NCBI GenBank assembly: GCA_034520365.1
Contig: JAXHNP010000007.1
Location: 124,001 to 188,000, forward strand
Direction of reading: 5' to 3'
Length of the DNA: 64,000 nt
DNA from: Desulfobacterales bacterium
Lineage (GTDB): Bacteria; Desulfobacterota; Desulfobacteria; Desulfobacterales; Desulfosalsimonadaceae
Shown: piece by piece, positions 30,223 to 38,828 of the stretch
How positions within the stretch are numbered: position 1 is the first letter of the stretch
How the letters are laid out: each line of letters starts with the position of its first letter
The notes under the pieces: generated by a model
Databases searched by the model: none
What the model was told of the DNA's origin: nothing
What the model saw: only the letters and a program-made list of their open reading frames with translations
Translations under genes and position numbers: made by a program

Positions 30223-31905
30223 TCACCTTGACCATTCAATGCTAAATTCTTTCCCGGAATTAAATGGGATCGCATCCGAATAGGTCATCCAGCCTTGATT
30301 CGATGCATATTTTACAATAAGTTCATATACGCTCTCATCATTGAAGCTGGCTTTTAACCTGCCTGATTGAGCAACCGGATAAACTATTTCCAATCTGCCT
30401 GTTTTTTGATTGCGGATCAAAAACTTGTATGACCCTGCGTCATAGGGGCCCAATTGCCATAAATATTTATATCTGTCATTATGCGCAAACCTTACATAGA
30501 GATCGGCCTCTTTTCGTATATCACATTTTTTGAGTCTCTTTACAGGCGCTACTTCAGACAGCCCCCTATCGTATTTATAAATTTTTCTATTATATCCCAG
30601 TGTATTCTTGGCACTGTAGTTTAAAAAGCATTCATCCGCGAAAATCTCAGGGCCAGCCCCTGATCCCAGCACTTCCTCTCTTAACCACAGCAGGCCGTGA
30701 TGATGCCAGAAGGGCATTGCCGGCGACAGCAGAATATCTGTCCGGGCGCCGCGCTTTAGCACAAATTCCCCTTCCGCATAAATCCGCTCCATTGCATTCT
30801 TTTTTTCAGCCGCTGCCTGCGGTACAACCAGCCCAATATTTATAATAACAAGCATGAGGGGCAGCGCATATATCATAAGCGCCGATTTCGAGTCCGCATA
30901 TGTAACGGTGATCCAATAGGTAACAGAGATGGCGGCAACTGAAGTAAAAAGATAGGGGAGCAACATATAATGCGAATGACATAAAGATAATACAGGGGCA
31001 ACAGGCAGCAAAACAATTAGCGCCCAGCATATCCAGAAAAGCTTCCACTGAAACGAACATTTCAAAAAACAAGCGCCGCCGGCCGACATCAAAGCGATAA
31101 AAATAACATACTGTGCTGCTTCAGTATAATTTAAATCAAGGAATATGTTTTGAAAAAACATAAAAAATTCATGCAGAGACGGCAGGCTAACGGCCTGTCC
31201 ATATCCGCCCAAAAATTCCCCTAACATCAAACGGCGCCAAATAATATAAACAATAGCCACCGCCGCAACAGGAAATAAATGCCGAATGCGGCGTTTTAAA
31301 TCAACCTCGGGAATCATCAGAAAAAACAAACATAAGGGGGCATATATTTCTTTTGCGGTAAGCGCAAGGGCATAAAAAAAGGCGGCCAGAAGGCCCAGTT
31401 CCATTTTATCCTTTTTGATTGCATGGACAAAAAAGATAAATGAGATGCAACTAAATATCAGTCCATCCAAATAATGGCGCTTATACAAATGCTGCGAAAC
31501 ATCAAAAAATGGCAAGCTGCATAAAAAAAGCAGAGAAGCAAGAAAAGCCAAAAACGGGGGGAAAAAATGCCTTAAGCCCACATACAAAACAAATATTCCA
31601 AGAACAATGGAGCTGAGATGATGCAAATAAAAGGATTCCGGCTTCAAACCGAAAAGATGCCAGTCAATGTCATAAGCAAGGGTAAGCCATGGGGTGAGAT
31701 TAGAGATGGAGAGCTCCCGCCACACCGATGGATTAAAAAAATATTCAAAAAAACTATATTGCACCGCATGTTTTAGTATGGCCGGATCATCCGCTAGCCA
31801 CCAAAACTTCAATATATGAGAGCAGAAAAAAAAAACCGCTGCCCCCAGGGCAAAGAGAAAAACGCCGTCAAATAAAAAATTTTTACTAATACCGCTTTTT
31901 AACAT
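30223..31905 (-). CDS. Polytopic membrane protein, GT-C-like
   Basis: A 560-residue protein with about eleven hydrophobic helices over the first 390 residues and a soluble C-terminal part. The first loop contains WWLADDPAILKHAVQY with an acidic pair, as in GT-C sugar transferases (ArnT/PMT-like), which use lipid-phosphate sugars on the periplasmic face. The GtrB-like gene just downstream could make its donor. The frame begins with a TTG at 31920; the ATG at 31905 (MLKSGISKNFLF) is the more natural start. No close family recognised. Confidence 0.6.
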   Translation of the reverse strand: MLKSGISKNFLFDGVFLFALGAAVFFFCSHILKFWWLADDPAILKHAVQYSFFEYFFNPSVWRELSISNLTPWLTLAYDIDWHLFGLKPESFYLHHLSSIVLGIFVLYVGLRHFFPPFLAFLASLLFLCSLPFFDVSQHLYKRHYLDGLIFSCISFIFFVHAIKKDKMELGLLAAFFYALALTAKEIYAPLCLFFLMIPEVDLKRRIRHLFPVAAVAIVYIIWRRLMLGEFLGGYGQAVSLPSLHEFFMFFQNIFLDLNYTEAAQYVIFIALMSAGGACFLKCSFQWKLFWICWALIVLLPVAPVLSLCHSHYMLLPYLFTSVAAISVTYWITVTYADSKSALMIYALPLMLVIINIGLVVPQAAAEKKNAMERIYAEGEFVLKRGARTDILLSPAMPFWHHHGLLWLREEVLGSGAGPEIFADECFLNYSAKNTLGYNRKIYKYDRGLSEVAPVKRLKKCDIRKEADLYVRFAHNDRYKYLWQLGPYDAGSYKFLIRNQKTGRLEIVYPVAQSGRLKASFNDESVYELIVKYASNQGWMTYSDAIPFNSGKEFSIEWSR

Positions 31906-31917
31906 GGCCGGCAGTCT

Positions 31918-31963
31918 CAAAAAAAAGGCGCTGCCCGCCCTTTGTAAAGGGAGGGCAAACGCC
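31918..31963 (-). terminator. Rho-independent terminator after the Ig-repeat protein gene
   Basis: On the reverse strand, TGCCCTCCCTTT-AC-AAAGGGCGGGCA forms a strong stem extended by outer GGCG/CGCC pairing, followed by a run of T's (31925-31917). It lies 33 bases past the stop at 31996, ending the long leftward operon. Confidence 0.65.
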
Positions 31964-31995
31964 CTTTCATATAATATACTAAACCTTAACAGATA

Positions 31996-34900
31996 TTAGC
32001 GGCCAAGCAGCGCCCGAATAAAACATCCGCTGCTGCCACCGCCGCCGCTGCCACTGTCTCCGCCATTGGAAACGGCGGCCGACAATCCGCCGGGATCAAT
32101 TATCCGGCCATCCGGTTCATCGATCAGATCGCCGTATCCCCCGTCTTTAAATTTCAATGTAACCGACATGCGGTCCTCACTGAATAAAACCACGTCCTGC
32201 TCGACGGATTGTTGATAATCATAGTATTCGCCCCTATTCGGATCAAACGTAAACCAGGAGACATTTTCAGGGATTGGCTCTGAAAAATGAAGCTCTATGG
32301 AGACTTCGTCCCCCCTGTTCGGCAGATCCAGAGCAAATTCAATCAATCCGTATAAAAACTCCATTGATGAGGACGCTTGACCAGATGCATATTGCGCCGG
32401 ATCAACAACCCCGCACTTCTGGACTAAAGTACCTTCCGGGGCCTTGATACCAATCAATGCTTCATTCACGGCCTGATATTTGAGAACCTTAATATTTTCC
32501 TCATTGACAGGATTGCCGCTTCCATCAACAAAATCCACACCCAGCGGGATGTCTCTATCATTTTTTACTATATTTTCAATTCTGATGCCATTTTCATATT
32601 CAGGTCCCTCTGCAGTTGTGACAAAAGAATGCACCTCGGAAGCAGGAGACCATAAACTGCCGTCATAATGCATGGCCCGCCAGTAATAAGCGGTATTTGG
32701 CTCCAGAATCATATCCGTGGGCACAATAATACGGGTTAAGTATTGATGGGTAATTTCGTCATAGACCATATACTGATCATCAAAAATGGGCTCTCCTTCA
32801 GCAATCTGCCAGCGCGTTTTCACATGATCGTCCCCGTCTTCATCGCTGAACGAAGAAGTTTCCAGAACCGGCGATACGGGAACATTTAATTCTTTATCTC
32901 CAGGCGACTCAAGGGCGGGGGGCTCCGGCGGCAGGTTGTCTTTGGAACCGGTAACAGAAACCTTTACCGCATTAACCGCAACACTCCCGCATGCTTTTGT
33001 GGCCGTCAACAGATAAGTGGTGGTCTGCTCAGGGGAAACCTCTGCAGAGCCACTTTCCGGGTCATCTACCTGACCTACCCCGTTATCTATTTCAACCCGT
33101 TCAGCGCCGATCACCTCCCAGTATAAGGTTGCGCTTTCACCATAACGAATAGAATGTGAATCCGTTGAAAAATCAGTAATTCCCGGTGGATTGCAGATGG
33201 CATTAATTGTCACCGCATTGACCGCATAGCCCCAACTATTGTGGGCGGTCAGCCGATAACGCATCGTTTCCTCAGTCGGCGTCACCCAGACAAAACCGCT
33301 TTCCGGGTCCACTTCACCCACGCCGTTATCGATCTCGACCCGGGTGGCGCGCTTCACCTCCCAGGAAAGCTTCACCCGCCCGCCATAATCTATCTCCTGC
33401 TTATTGGCTGAAAAATCTTTTATCCCGGGGACCGCTTTATAGCTCATTCGAACCGTCACCGCGTTTACCGCCGAATCATAAGGATTATAGGCGGTCAACC
33501 GATAACGCGTCGTTTCCTCAGTCGGCGTCACCCAGACAAAACCGCTTTCCGGGTCCACTTCACCCACGCCGTTATCGATCTCGACCCGGGTGGCGCGCCT
33601 CACCTCCCAGGAGAGCTTCACCCGCTCGCCATAGCTTATATCTATTGTTTCCTTGCCATTGGCCAAAAATTCCTTTATCCCGGGTACCTCCTGATAGCTC
33701 AGGTGGATGGTTACCCCGTTTACAGCATCCCCGTTCTGGTTATGGGCGGTCAACCGGTAACGCGTCGTTTCTTCCTTCGGCGTCACCCATACAAAACCGC
33801 TCTCCGGGTCCACTTCACCCACACCGTTATCGATCTCAACACGATTGGCATTGTTGACTTCCCAGGAAAGTTTTACCCGTTCGCCATAGACTATGTTGGT
33901 CGTTTTCTCTCCATTGGCCAAAAACTCCTTAATTCCCGGCACATTGTCGTTTGAGCCCCCAGCCCCCGGTTCTACGACAATATATTTTTCGGCCCGATTC
34001 CCGCAGCTGTTTACTGCAATTAATTGATATTCTGTTTTTTCAGTTATTGAGTGTTTAATCGTGCCGTTAGGCGGCAACCCCGCGTCAAGTTTATATGTTC
34101 GGTTAATAATAATATTTACACTGTCCGCGCCGGTGGTTTCCCAGGAAAGAACAACCTGGCCGGGCTTCTCCTGCTTTGAAGAAAAATCCGAAATTTCCGG
34201 GGTTCCGCAGGTGCCATCGCTTACATAAACAGTCACCGCTTTGCTTGATGTGGCGCCACAACTGCTCTCTGCCGTCAGCGTATAGCGCGTTGTCTGCGTC
34301 GGTTTCACAGATTTTGAACCACCCGAGCTGCTGACAGACCCCAGTCCGATGATCTGTGCGGACACGGCATTGCTTATCCGCCAGGAAAGGGTGGCGCTGC
34401 CACCCTGGGAAATGGATTTCGGCTCAGCGGAAAAACTGATATTCGGAGAACTGCAGGTTGACGTAACACTAACATACTCTTCTGCGACGGCTGGCGCGCA
34501 TTGGTCTACGGCAGTGGCTTCTAATATATAATAGGTGCTCTGAGACGGATATACCGTAGTCTGGCCTTTAGGTGACCCATTACTGACAATTGTTGTAGAA
34601 ACCATTTTCCCCTCGCGAATGGAGACGCTGTCGGCGTTTTTGACATCCCAGGAAATGGTTACTGGCTCACCGGATTCAATATCCGTGTTTGGAGACGCAC
34701 TGAAATCTTCTACGTCAAGGTCTATGCAATCCGGCCGCACCGTCACCGTGGTATCAAAACTGCAAAAAGGGATATCGCTTGTTGCGCTGGTTTCAGCCCG
34801 TTCCACTTCAAAATCAGCACTGCCGGTCTGTTGGGCGGCAAAAGAAAGCTCCCTCGAATTCGCCGCATCAAAGCTCAAGCGAATGGGGTTTTCTGTCCCG

Positions 34901-35721
34901 TCGGCGTATGTCACCAAGGATCCATCATAGTGGACCAAAAGATCAATGCCGCCGGTTTGAGAATCATCAATATAATCAACGGTGATATTAAACGTCTCTT
35001 CCACTTTCACCTCGGCGGAATCCGGGGAAAGTTTCACCACCTGCTTTTCCACTTGAGCATCCGTACAGGGATCATAGCCATCATGTGCTGAGTCACCCGG
35101 ATCGCCCGGATCATCCGGATCAGTCCCGTTTCTGCATTCATCAAGATCGCTATAGCCGTCCTGATCGCTGTCTTTTTCGGGGTCACAGAACGTGACTTCA
35201 CCACCAACAACCGCGCCCCCGGCATCATAGTCGGCAGGGGATATCAGCGTCCCGGGCGAGGCTTCGCCGCTTGTTAACAGATCAATGCGCTTGGCTGTAT
35301 CATAGCCGGCACTGGCATTGCTGATTTCCGAGGGCGCAATGGAAATAGGATATGAACCGTCGGCCGCCCCGGAGGCCAAACTCACCCTAAGGGTCATTAT
35401 GGTTTTTGAATCGGCGGCTGACGCGCCATTGGCACTCGCAGCGGCAACCATCAGGCCGGAACTGATTTTATGGGACTGGATAACCTCAAAAAATTGGGTA
35501 TCCACCCGGACATCCAGGTCACTTGGATATTCCAGCGTAAAAGCAGCGCCAGCCAGCGATTCCGGATCATCCACAGTCACAGGAATCGTTAATTCATCAC
35601 TTACCTCCCCGCAGCCGGCACCCACTGTCAACTGCTGGGGGGCAGCCAGCACGGCTGCCGGCACCATCAGCATCAAGCTTAATACCGCATATATTAAAAC
35701 AGTTCGATATTTGGAAAACAT
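31996..35721 (-). CDS. Large secreted Ig-repeat protein with cohesin-like and calcium-binding segments
   Basis: A 1241-residue exported protein. A signal peptide (1-26) is followed by a beta-rich domain of about 130 residues resembling cohesin-type modules (TVGAGCGEVSDELTIPVTVD ... GAAFTLEYP). An Asp-rich thrombospondin-3-like stretch follows (DSDQDGYSDLDEC, about 187-199), then a second cohesin-like part (about 230-310) and seven Ig-like repeats of about 80-90 residues with SWEV ... NRVEIDNGVGEVDP ... TTRYRLTA. Near the end come a fibronectin-like piece and a domain ending GDLIDEPDGRIIDPGG, similar in outline to choice-of-anchor domains. The tail is Gly/Ser-rich and ends GCFIRALLGR. It is probably a surface or matrix adhesin exported by the type II system; the function is not known. 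Confidence 0.75.
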   Translation of the reverse strand: MFSKYRTVLIYAVLSLMLMVPAAVLAAPQQLTVGAGCGEVSDELTIPVTVDDPESLAGAAFTLEYPSDLDVRVDTQFFEVIQSHKISSGLMVAAASANGASAADSKTIMTLRVSLASGAADGSYPISIAPSEISNASAGYDTAKRIDLLTSGEASPGTLISPADYDAGGAVVGGEVTFCDPEKDSDQDGYSDLDECRNGTDPDDPGDPGDSAHDGYDPCTDAQVEKQVVKLSPDSAEVKVEETFNITVDYIDDSQTGGIDLLVHYDGSLVTYADGTENPIRLSFDAANSRELSFAAQQTGSADFEVERAETSATSDIPFCSFDTTVTVRPDCIDLDVEDFSASPNTDIESGEPVTISWDVKNADSVSIREGKMVSTTIVSNGSPKGQTTVYPSQSTYYILEATAVDQCAPAVAEEYVSVTSTCSSPNISFSAEPKSISQGGSATLSWRISNAVSAQIIGLGSVSSSGGSKSVKPTQTTRYTLTAESSCGATSSKAVTVYVSDGTCGTPEISDFSSKQEKPGQVVLSWETTGADSVNIIINRTYKLDAGLPPNGTIKHSITEKTEYQLIAVNSCGNRAEKYIVVEPGAGGSNDNVPGIKEFLANGEKTTNIVYGERVKLSWEVNNANRVEIDNGVGEVDPESGFVWVTPKEETTRYRLTAHNQNGDAVNGVTIHLSYQEVPGIKEFLANGKETIDISYGERVKLSWEVRRATRVEIDNGVGEVDPESGFVWVTPTEETTRYRLTAYNPYDSAVNAVTVRMSYKAVPGIKDFSANKQEIDYGGRVKLSWEVKRATRVEIDNGVGEVDPESGFVWVTPTEETMRYRLTAHNSWGYAVNAVTINAICNPPGITDFSTDSHSIRYGESATLYWEVIGAERVEIDNGVGQVDDPESGSAEVSPEQTTTYLLTATKACGSVAVNAVKVSVTGSKDNLPPEPPALESPGDKELNVPVSPVLETSSFSDEDGDDHVKTRWQIAEGEPIFDDQYMVYDEITHQYLTRIIVPTDMILEPNTAYYWRAMHYDGSLWSPASEVHSFVTTAEGPEYENGIRIENIVKNDRDIPLGVDFVDGSGNPVNEENIKVLKYQAVNEALIGIKAPEGTLVQKCGVVDPAQYASGQASSSMEFLYGLIEFALDLPNRGDEVSIELHFSEPIPENVSWFTFDPNRGEYYDYQQSVEQDVVLFSEDRMSVTLKFKDGGYGDLIDEPDGRIIDPGGLSAAVSNGGDSGSGGGGSSGCFIRALLGR
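33220..33960. repeat. Three nearly identical tandem Ig-domain coding repeats
   Basis: Segments around 33284-33354, 33524-33597 and 33781-33851 are almost identical in DNA, including synonymous positions, at a spacing of about 240 and 257 bp. This indicates recent duplication or ongoing homogenisation of the Ig modules. Confidence 0.7.
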
Positions 35722-35894
35722 ATAAGGCTCTCCCGTTTATGTATTTTAGCTACATCGATTATGTCTGGATATAGCTTTTTTATAACGTTTTTTAAGTTTG
35801 TGGTTTCTGTAAACGCCATTGATGCGAACCTCATAAAAATCACATCAGTGCTTATTATTCTTCATTATATCAAATTCAAATTTTGAATGGCAAC

Positions 35895-37721
35895 CTATAT
35901 CATGATTATCTCAAGGTGCTTGACTTCAGGATTGCATCCCAATTCTTCACAAATTTTCAAAATTTCTTTTTTTTGTTCATTTCGGTTTGTCTTAAATGAA
36001 ATAATCACCTCTTGGATGCCCATATGATTGACAAGGTGCTTAAAATGCCGGATATCGCCATATACCGGATAGCCGTATATTTTTTTCCCTTTAAGCTTTG
36101 GATTGTCGTCAATAAACCCCTTAATCGTTAAGCCTAATGCGCTATTGTTTTCGATTTCCCTTACAGCCATCTGACCGCCTATGCCGGCGCCATAAATCAA
36201 GATGGGTTTGCCCTTACCATTGGCTTTGGAAACGCGTTCATCCAATAATTTGAAAAAAAAGCGGGAAAAGGTAAGGAGTATCATCATAATTCCCCAATAA
36301 ATGACAAACACAGCGCGGGAAAAGTACTGAAACCGGTATAGAAACAGCAGCACCAGAATAGCCGCCACAGTGCCCGCCGTAACCCCTTTCAAATATATTA
36401 CCATATCACCAAGGCGGGCGCCTTTCCATATATTCTGATACTGACCAAAAAGATAAAACGCCGAAATCTGGCAGGCGAACATGATCGGCAAGGATTTTAG
36501 AAAAAAATTAAAATCCGGACCGATATCCCCTTCAAACCGCAGCAGATAGGCCGCATAATACGCCATGGTAATCAACAGCAGGTCAAATACGATAACTAAA
36601 AGCGTCTTACCATAATCGCCGACCCCCGGATTGGAAAAGCGTTCAGCTGTCTGTTCAACCTGCCTCTGTTTATAGACATCCACATGGCCCAGATAAACCC
36701 AGAAAAGCAACACCAGCAGCAGATAAAGAGCAATAATAAAAACACTGATAAAAATGTTCAGGGGAATAATAAGAAGGGCGATCACACCCGAGAGAAAGGC
36801 AAAAAGGTATAGCACAAGCACGGCACGGGGCTCGGACAGACCAATGGCAACCATCCTGTGGGAAGAATGATCCGTTCCGCCCTGGAAAATTGAGCGCGCC
36901 TTCAGCTTGCGCATAAAGCTAACAAATCCTGTATCCAGAATAGGCACAAACAAAATAAGCATGGGAATGAAAATAACGGATAATTGATTGAAAATGCTGC
37001 TGTGATAAGCTTCCCCCGGCTGAATGGTAATCATCATGCTGGATAGGATAAACCCGATAAACAGACTCCCCGCATCTCCCATGAAAATAGATGCCGGATG
37101 AAAATTGTAGATTAAAAAACCCGCGATGCCGCCAAGATAAGTTAAAATAAACAATTGCTGTGCCTGCTTATGAGCAACCAAGGATGGCTCAAGAATCAGC
37201 CATAGCAAGAAAAAGCAGCCAGAAATCATGGCGATGCCCGCAGCCAGACCATCCATATTGTCCATTAAATTAAAGGCGTTTGTAACGCCCACAACCCAGA
37301 AAACACTCACCAGCTGATTGGCTGTCATGGATTCAAACCATTGCACCTGGAACCCGAAAAGCACCAATACGGAAGCAATGACCACCTGCCCGATCAGCTT
37401 ATACTGTGGATTAATCTCAAAAATATCATCGAATAGCCCTAATAAAAAAATCCCGCTTCCAGCAAATGCAATCGGGGCTACAGGCTGAACGACAGAATAA
37501 AAATCAAAAAAATAAAAGCTGGAAAAAAGCCAGGCCCCCATCATGCTTACAAAAATAGCAACACCGCCAAAAAGCCCCGTCTTTTTCGTGTGCCACCGAT
37601 CCATCCGGGGACTCGCCACGCAATTCGCTTTCACAGCTAAGCACCTGATAACGGGAGTGAATACAACGGACAGGCCGAAGGAGAGTGCAAAAGCAATGCT
37701 ATGTAACCCAAATAACTGCAT
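35895..37721 (-). CDS. WecA/MraY-type sugar-1-phosphate transferase fused to WbpM-like N-terminal module
   Basis: A 608-residue fusion. The N-terminal half (about 1-330) is a polyprenyl-phosphate HexNAc-1-phosphate transferase. Its landmarks are LFDDIFEINPQYKL, FNLMDNMDGLAAG, FMGDAGSLFIGF and the HSSHRM loop, so it should start glycan synthesis on undecaprenyl phosphate. The C-terminal half has four membrane helices plus a nucleotide-binding GKPILIYGAGIGGQMAVREI domain, as in the front part of WbpM/PglF-type dehydratases, but ends before their catalytic SDR domain. ATG 37721, seven bases after the previous stop, is preferred over the TTG at 37745. Confidence 0.83.
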   Translation of the reverse strand: MQLFGLHSIAFALSFGLSVVFTPVIRCLAVKANCVASPRMDRWHTKKTGLFGGVAIFVSMMGAWLFSSFYFFDFYSVVQPVAPIAFAGSGIFLLGLFDDIFEINPQYKLIGQVVIASVLVLFGFQVQWFESMTANQLVSVFWVVGVTNAFNLMDNMDGLAAGIAMISGCFFLLWLILEPSLVAHKQAQQLFILTYLGGIAGFLIYNFHPASIFMGDAGSLFIGFILSSMMITIQPGEAYHSSIFNQLSVIFIPMLILFVPILDTGFVSFMRKLKARSIFQGGTDHSSHRMVAIGLSEPRAVLVLYLFAFLSGVIALLIIPLNIFISVFIIALYLLLVLLFWVYLGHVDVYKQRQVEQTAERFSNPGVGDYGKTLLVIVFDLLLITMAYYAAYLLRFEGDIGPDFNFFLKSLPIMFACQISAFYLFGQYQNIWKGARLGDMVIYLKGVTAGTVAAILVLLFLYRFQYFSRAVFVIYWGIMMILLTFSRFFFKLLDERVSKANGKGKPILIYGAGIGGQMAVREIENNSALGLTIKGFIDDNPKLKGKKIYGYPVYGDIRHFKHLVNHMGIQEVIISFKTNRNEQKKEILKICEELGCNPEVKHLEIIMI

Positions 37722-37728
37722 AATCCCG

Positions 37729-38697
37729 CTAAATACAATATTCAATCACGCTGTTAATAATGGCACACAGGTCTTTTTCCGGTCTAAATCCCAGCAGCGC
37801 ATGGATTTTAGAGATATCCGGCAGGCGGCGCTGCATGTCTTCAAAGCCTGACCCGTAAGCCCGGTCATAAGATAAATACTCGATGGCGGACGAACTGTTG
37901 GTCAATTCTTTGACTTTGTGGGCAAGCGCCTCTATGGTAATTTCTTTCTGGCTGCCAATATTGTACACATTGCCCAACGCCTTCTTTTCATTCATTAATT
38001 GTATTAACACCTCAGCAACATCAGAAACATGGATAAAGCTTCTTGATTGCTGGCCGTCCCCGTAAATAATAATCGGCTTTCCAATCAGTGCCTTTTGGAC
38101 AAAACTGGGAAGCACCATACCATATTGTCCGCTCTGCCGGGGGCCAACGGTATTAAACAAACGGGCAATCACCACCGGCAATTTTTTCTCTTCATAATAA
38201 GCCAAAGCCAAAAACTCGTCAAAAGCCTTTGAGCAGGCATAAGCCCAGCGTCTTTTGGTGGTTGCGCCCATCAACCGGTCCGCCTCCTCATGAAGCGCAC
38301 ATCCCCCATTATCCTCCATAATTTTGCCATAAACCTCGCTTGTTGAAGCGATCAGGACCGTTTTTTTATATTTATTGGCAATCGAAAGCACCATTTCAGT
38401 TCCCTTGACGTTGGTTTCAAGGGTTTCAACAGGCCGATTCATAATTAACTTGACGCCTACAGCGGCCGCCATATGATATATATGATCGCATTCAGCAATA
38501 AGCTTCTCCATCAGCGATTGATTAAAAATTGTATCCGCGTTGAAATGAAAATTGGGATTGTCCTGGTGATGACGAATATTTTTCATGCTTCCGGAACTTA
38601 AATCATCAACCACATATACTTCGTGGCCCATCTCTATTAGCTTATCTGCCAAATGAGAGCCAATAAACCCTGCACCGCCTGTAATAAGTATTTTCAT
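37729..38697 (-). CDS. NAD-dependent nucleotide-sugar epimerase/dehydratase (extended SDR)
   Basis: A 322-residue extended short-chain dehydrogenase. The NAD-binding motif is ITGGAGFIGSHLADKL at the N-terminus (ATG 38697, MKILITGG; a TTG three codons upstream is ignored). Catalytic Tyr-Lys is in WAYACSKAFDEF (YxxxK). The ARLFNTVGPRQ, YGDGQQSRSFIHVSDVA and NIGSQKEITI stretches are typical of UDP-sugar epimerases and UDP-glucuronate decarboxylases. It should supply a modified sugar nucleotide for the glycan. The exact substrate cannot be read from sequence. AAAGG lies about ten bases before the ATG. Confidence 0.85.
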   Translation of the reverse strand: MKILITGGAGFIGSHLADKLIEMGHEVYVVDDLSSGSMKNIRHHQDNPNFHFNADTIFNQSLMEKLIAECDHIYHMAAAVGVKLIMNRPVETLETNVKGTEMVLSIANKYKKTVLIASTSEVYGKIMEDNGGCALHEEADRLMGATTKRRWAYACSKAFDEFLALAYYEEKKLPVVIARLFNTVGPRQSGQYGMVLPSFVQKALIGKPIIIYGDGQQSRSFIHVSDVAEVLIQLMNEKKALGNVYNIGSQKEITIEALAHKVKELTNSSSAIEYLSYDRAYGSGFEDMQRRLPDISKIHALLGFRPEKDLCAIINSVIEYCI

Positions 38698-38828
38698 ATC
38701 AACCAACCTTTTGATTGCTTTGCCACAAGTTCATTTTTTGATATTGCCCCCCCTACGTTTCATCCAGCAAGATACGATGCAAAAGCTGCAATTCATTACT
38801 TGAAATCTGCAATGCCGACGAAGTGAGA

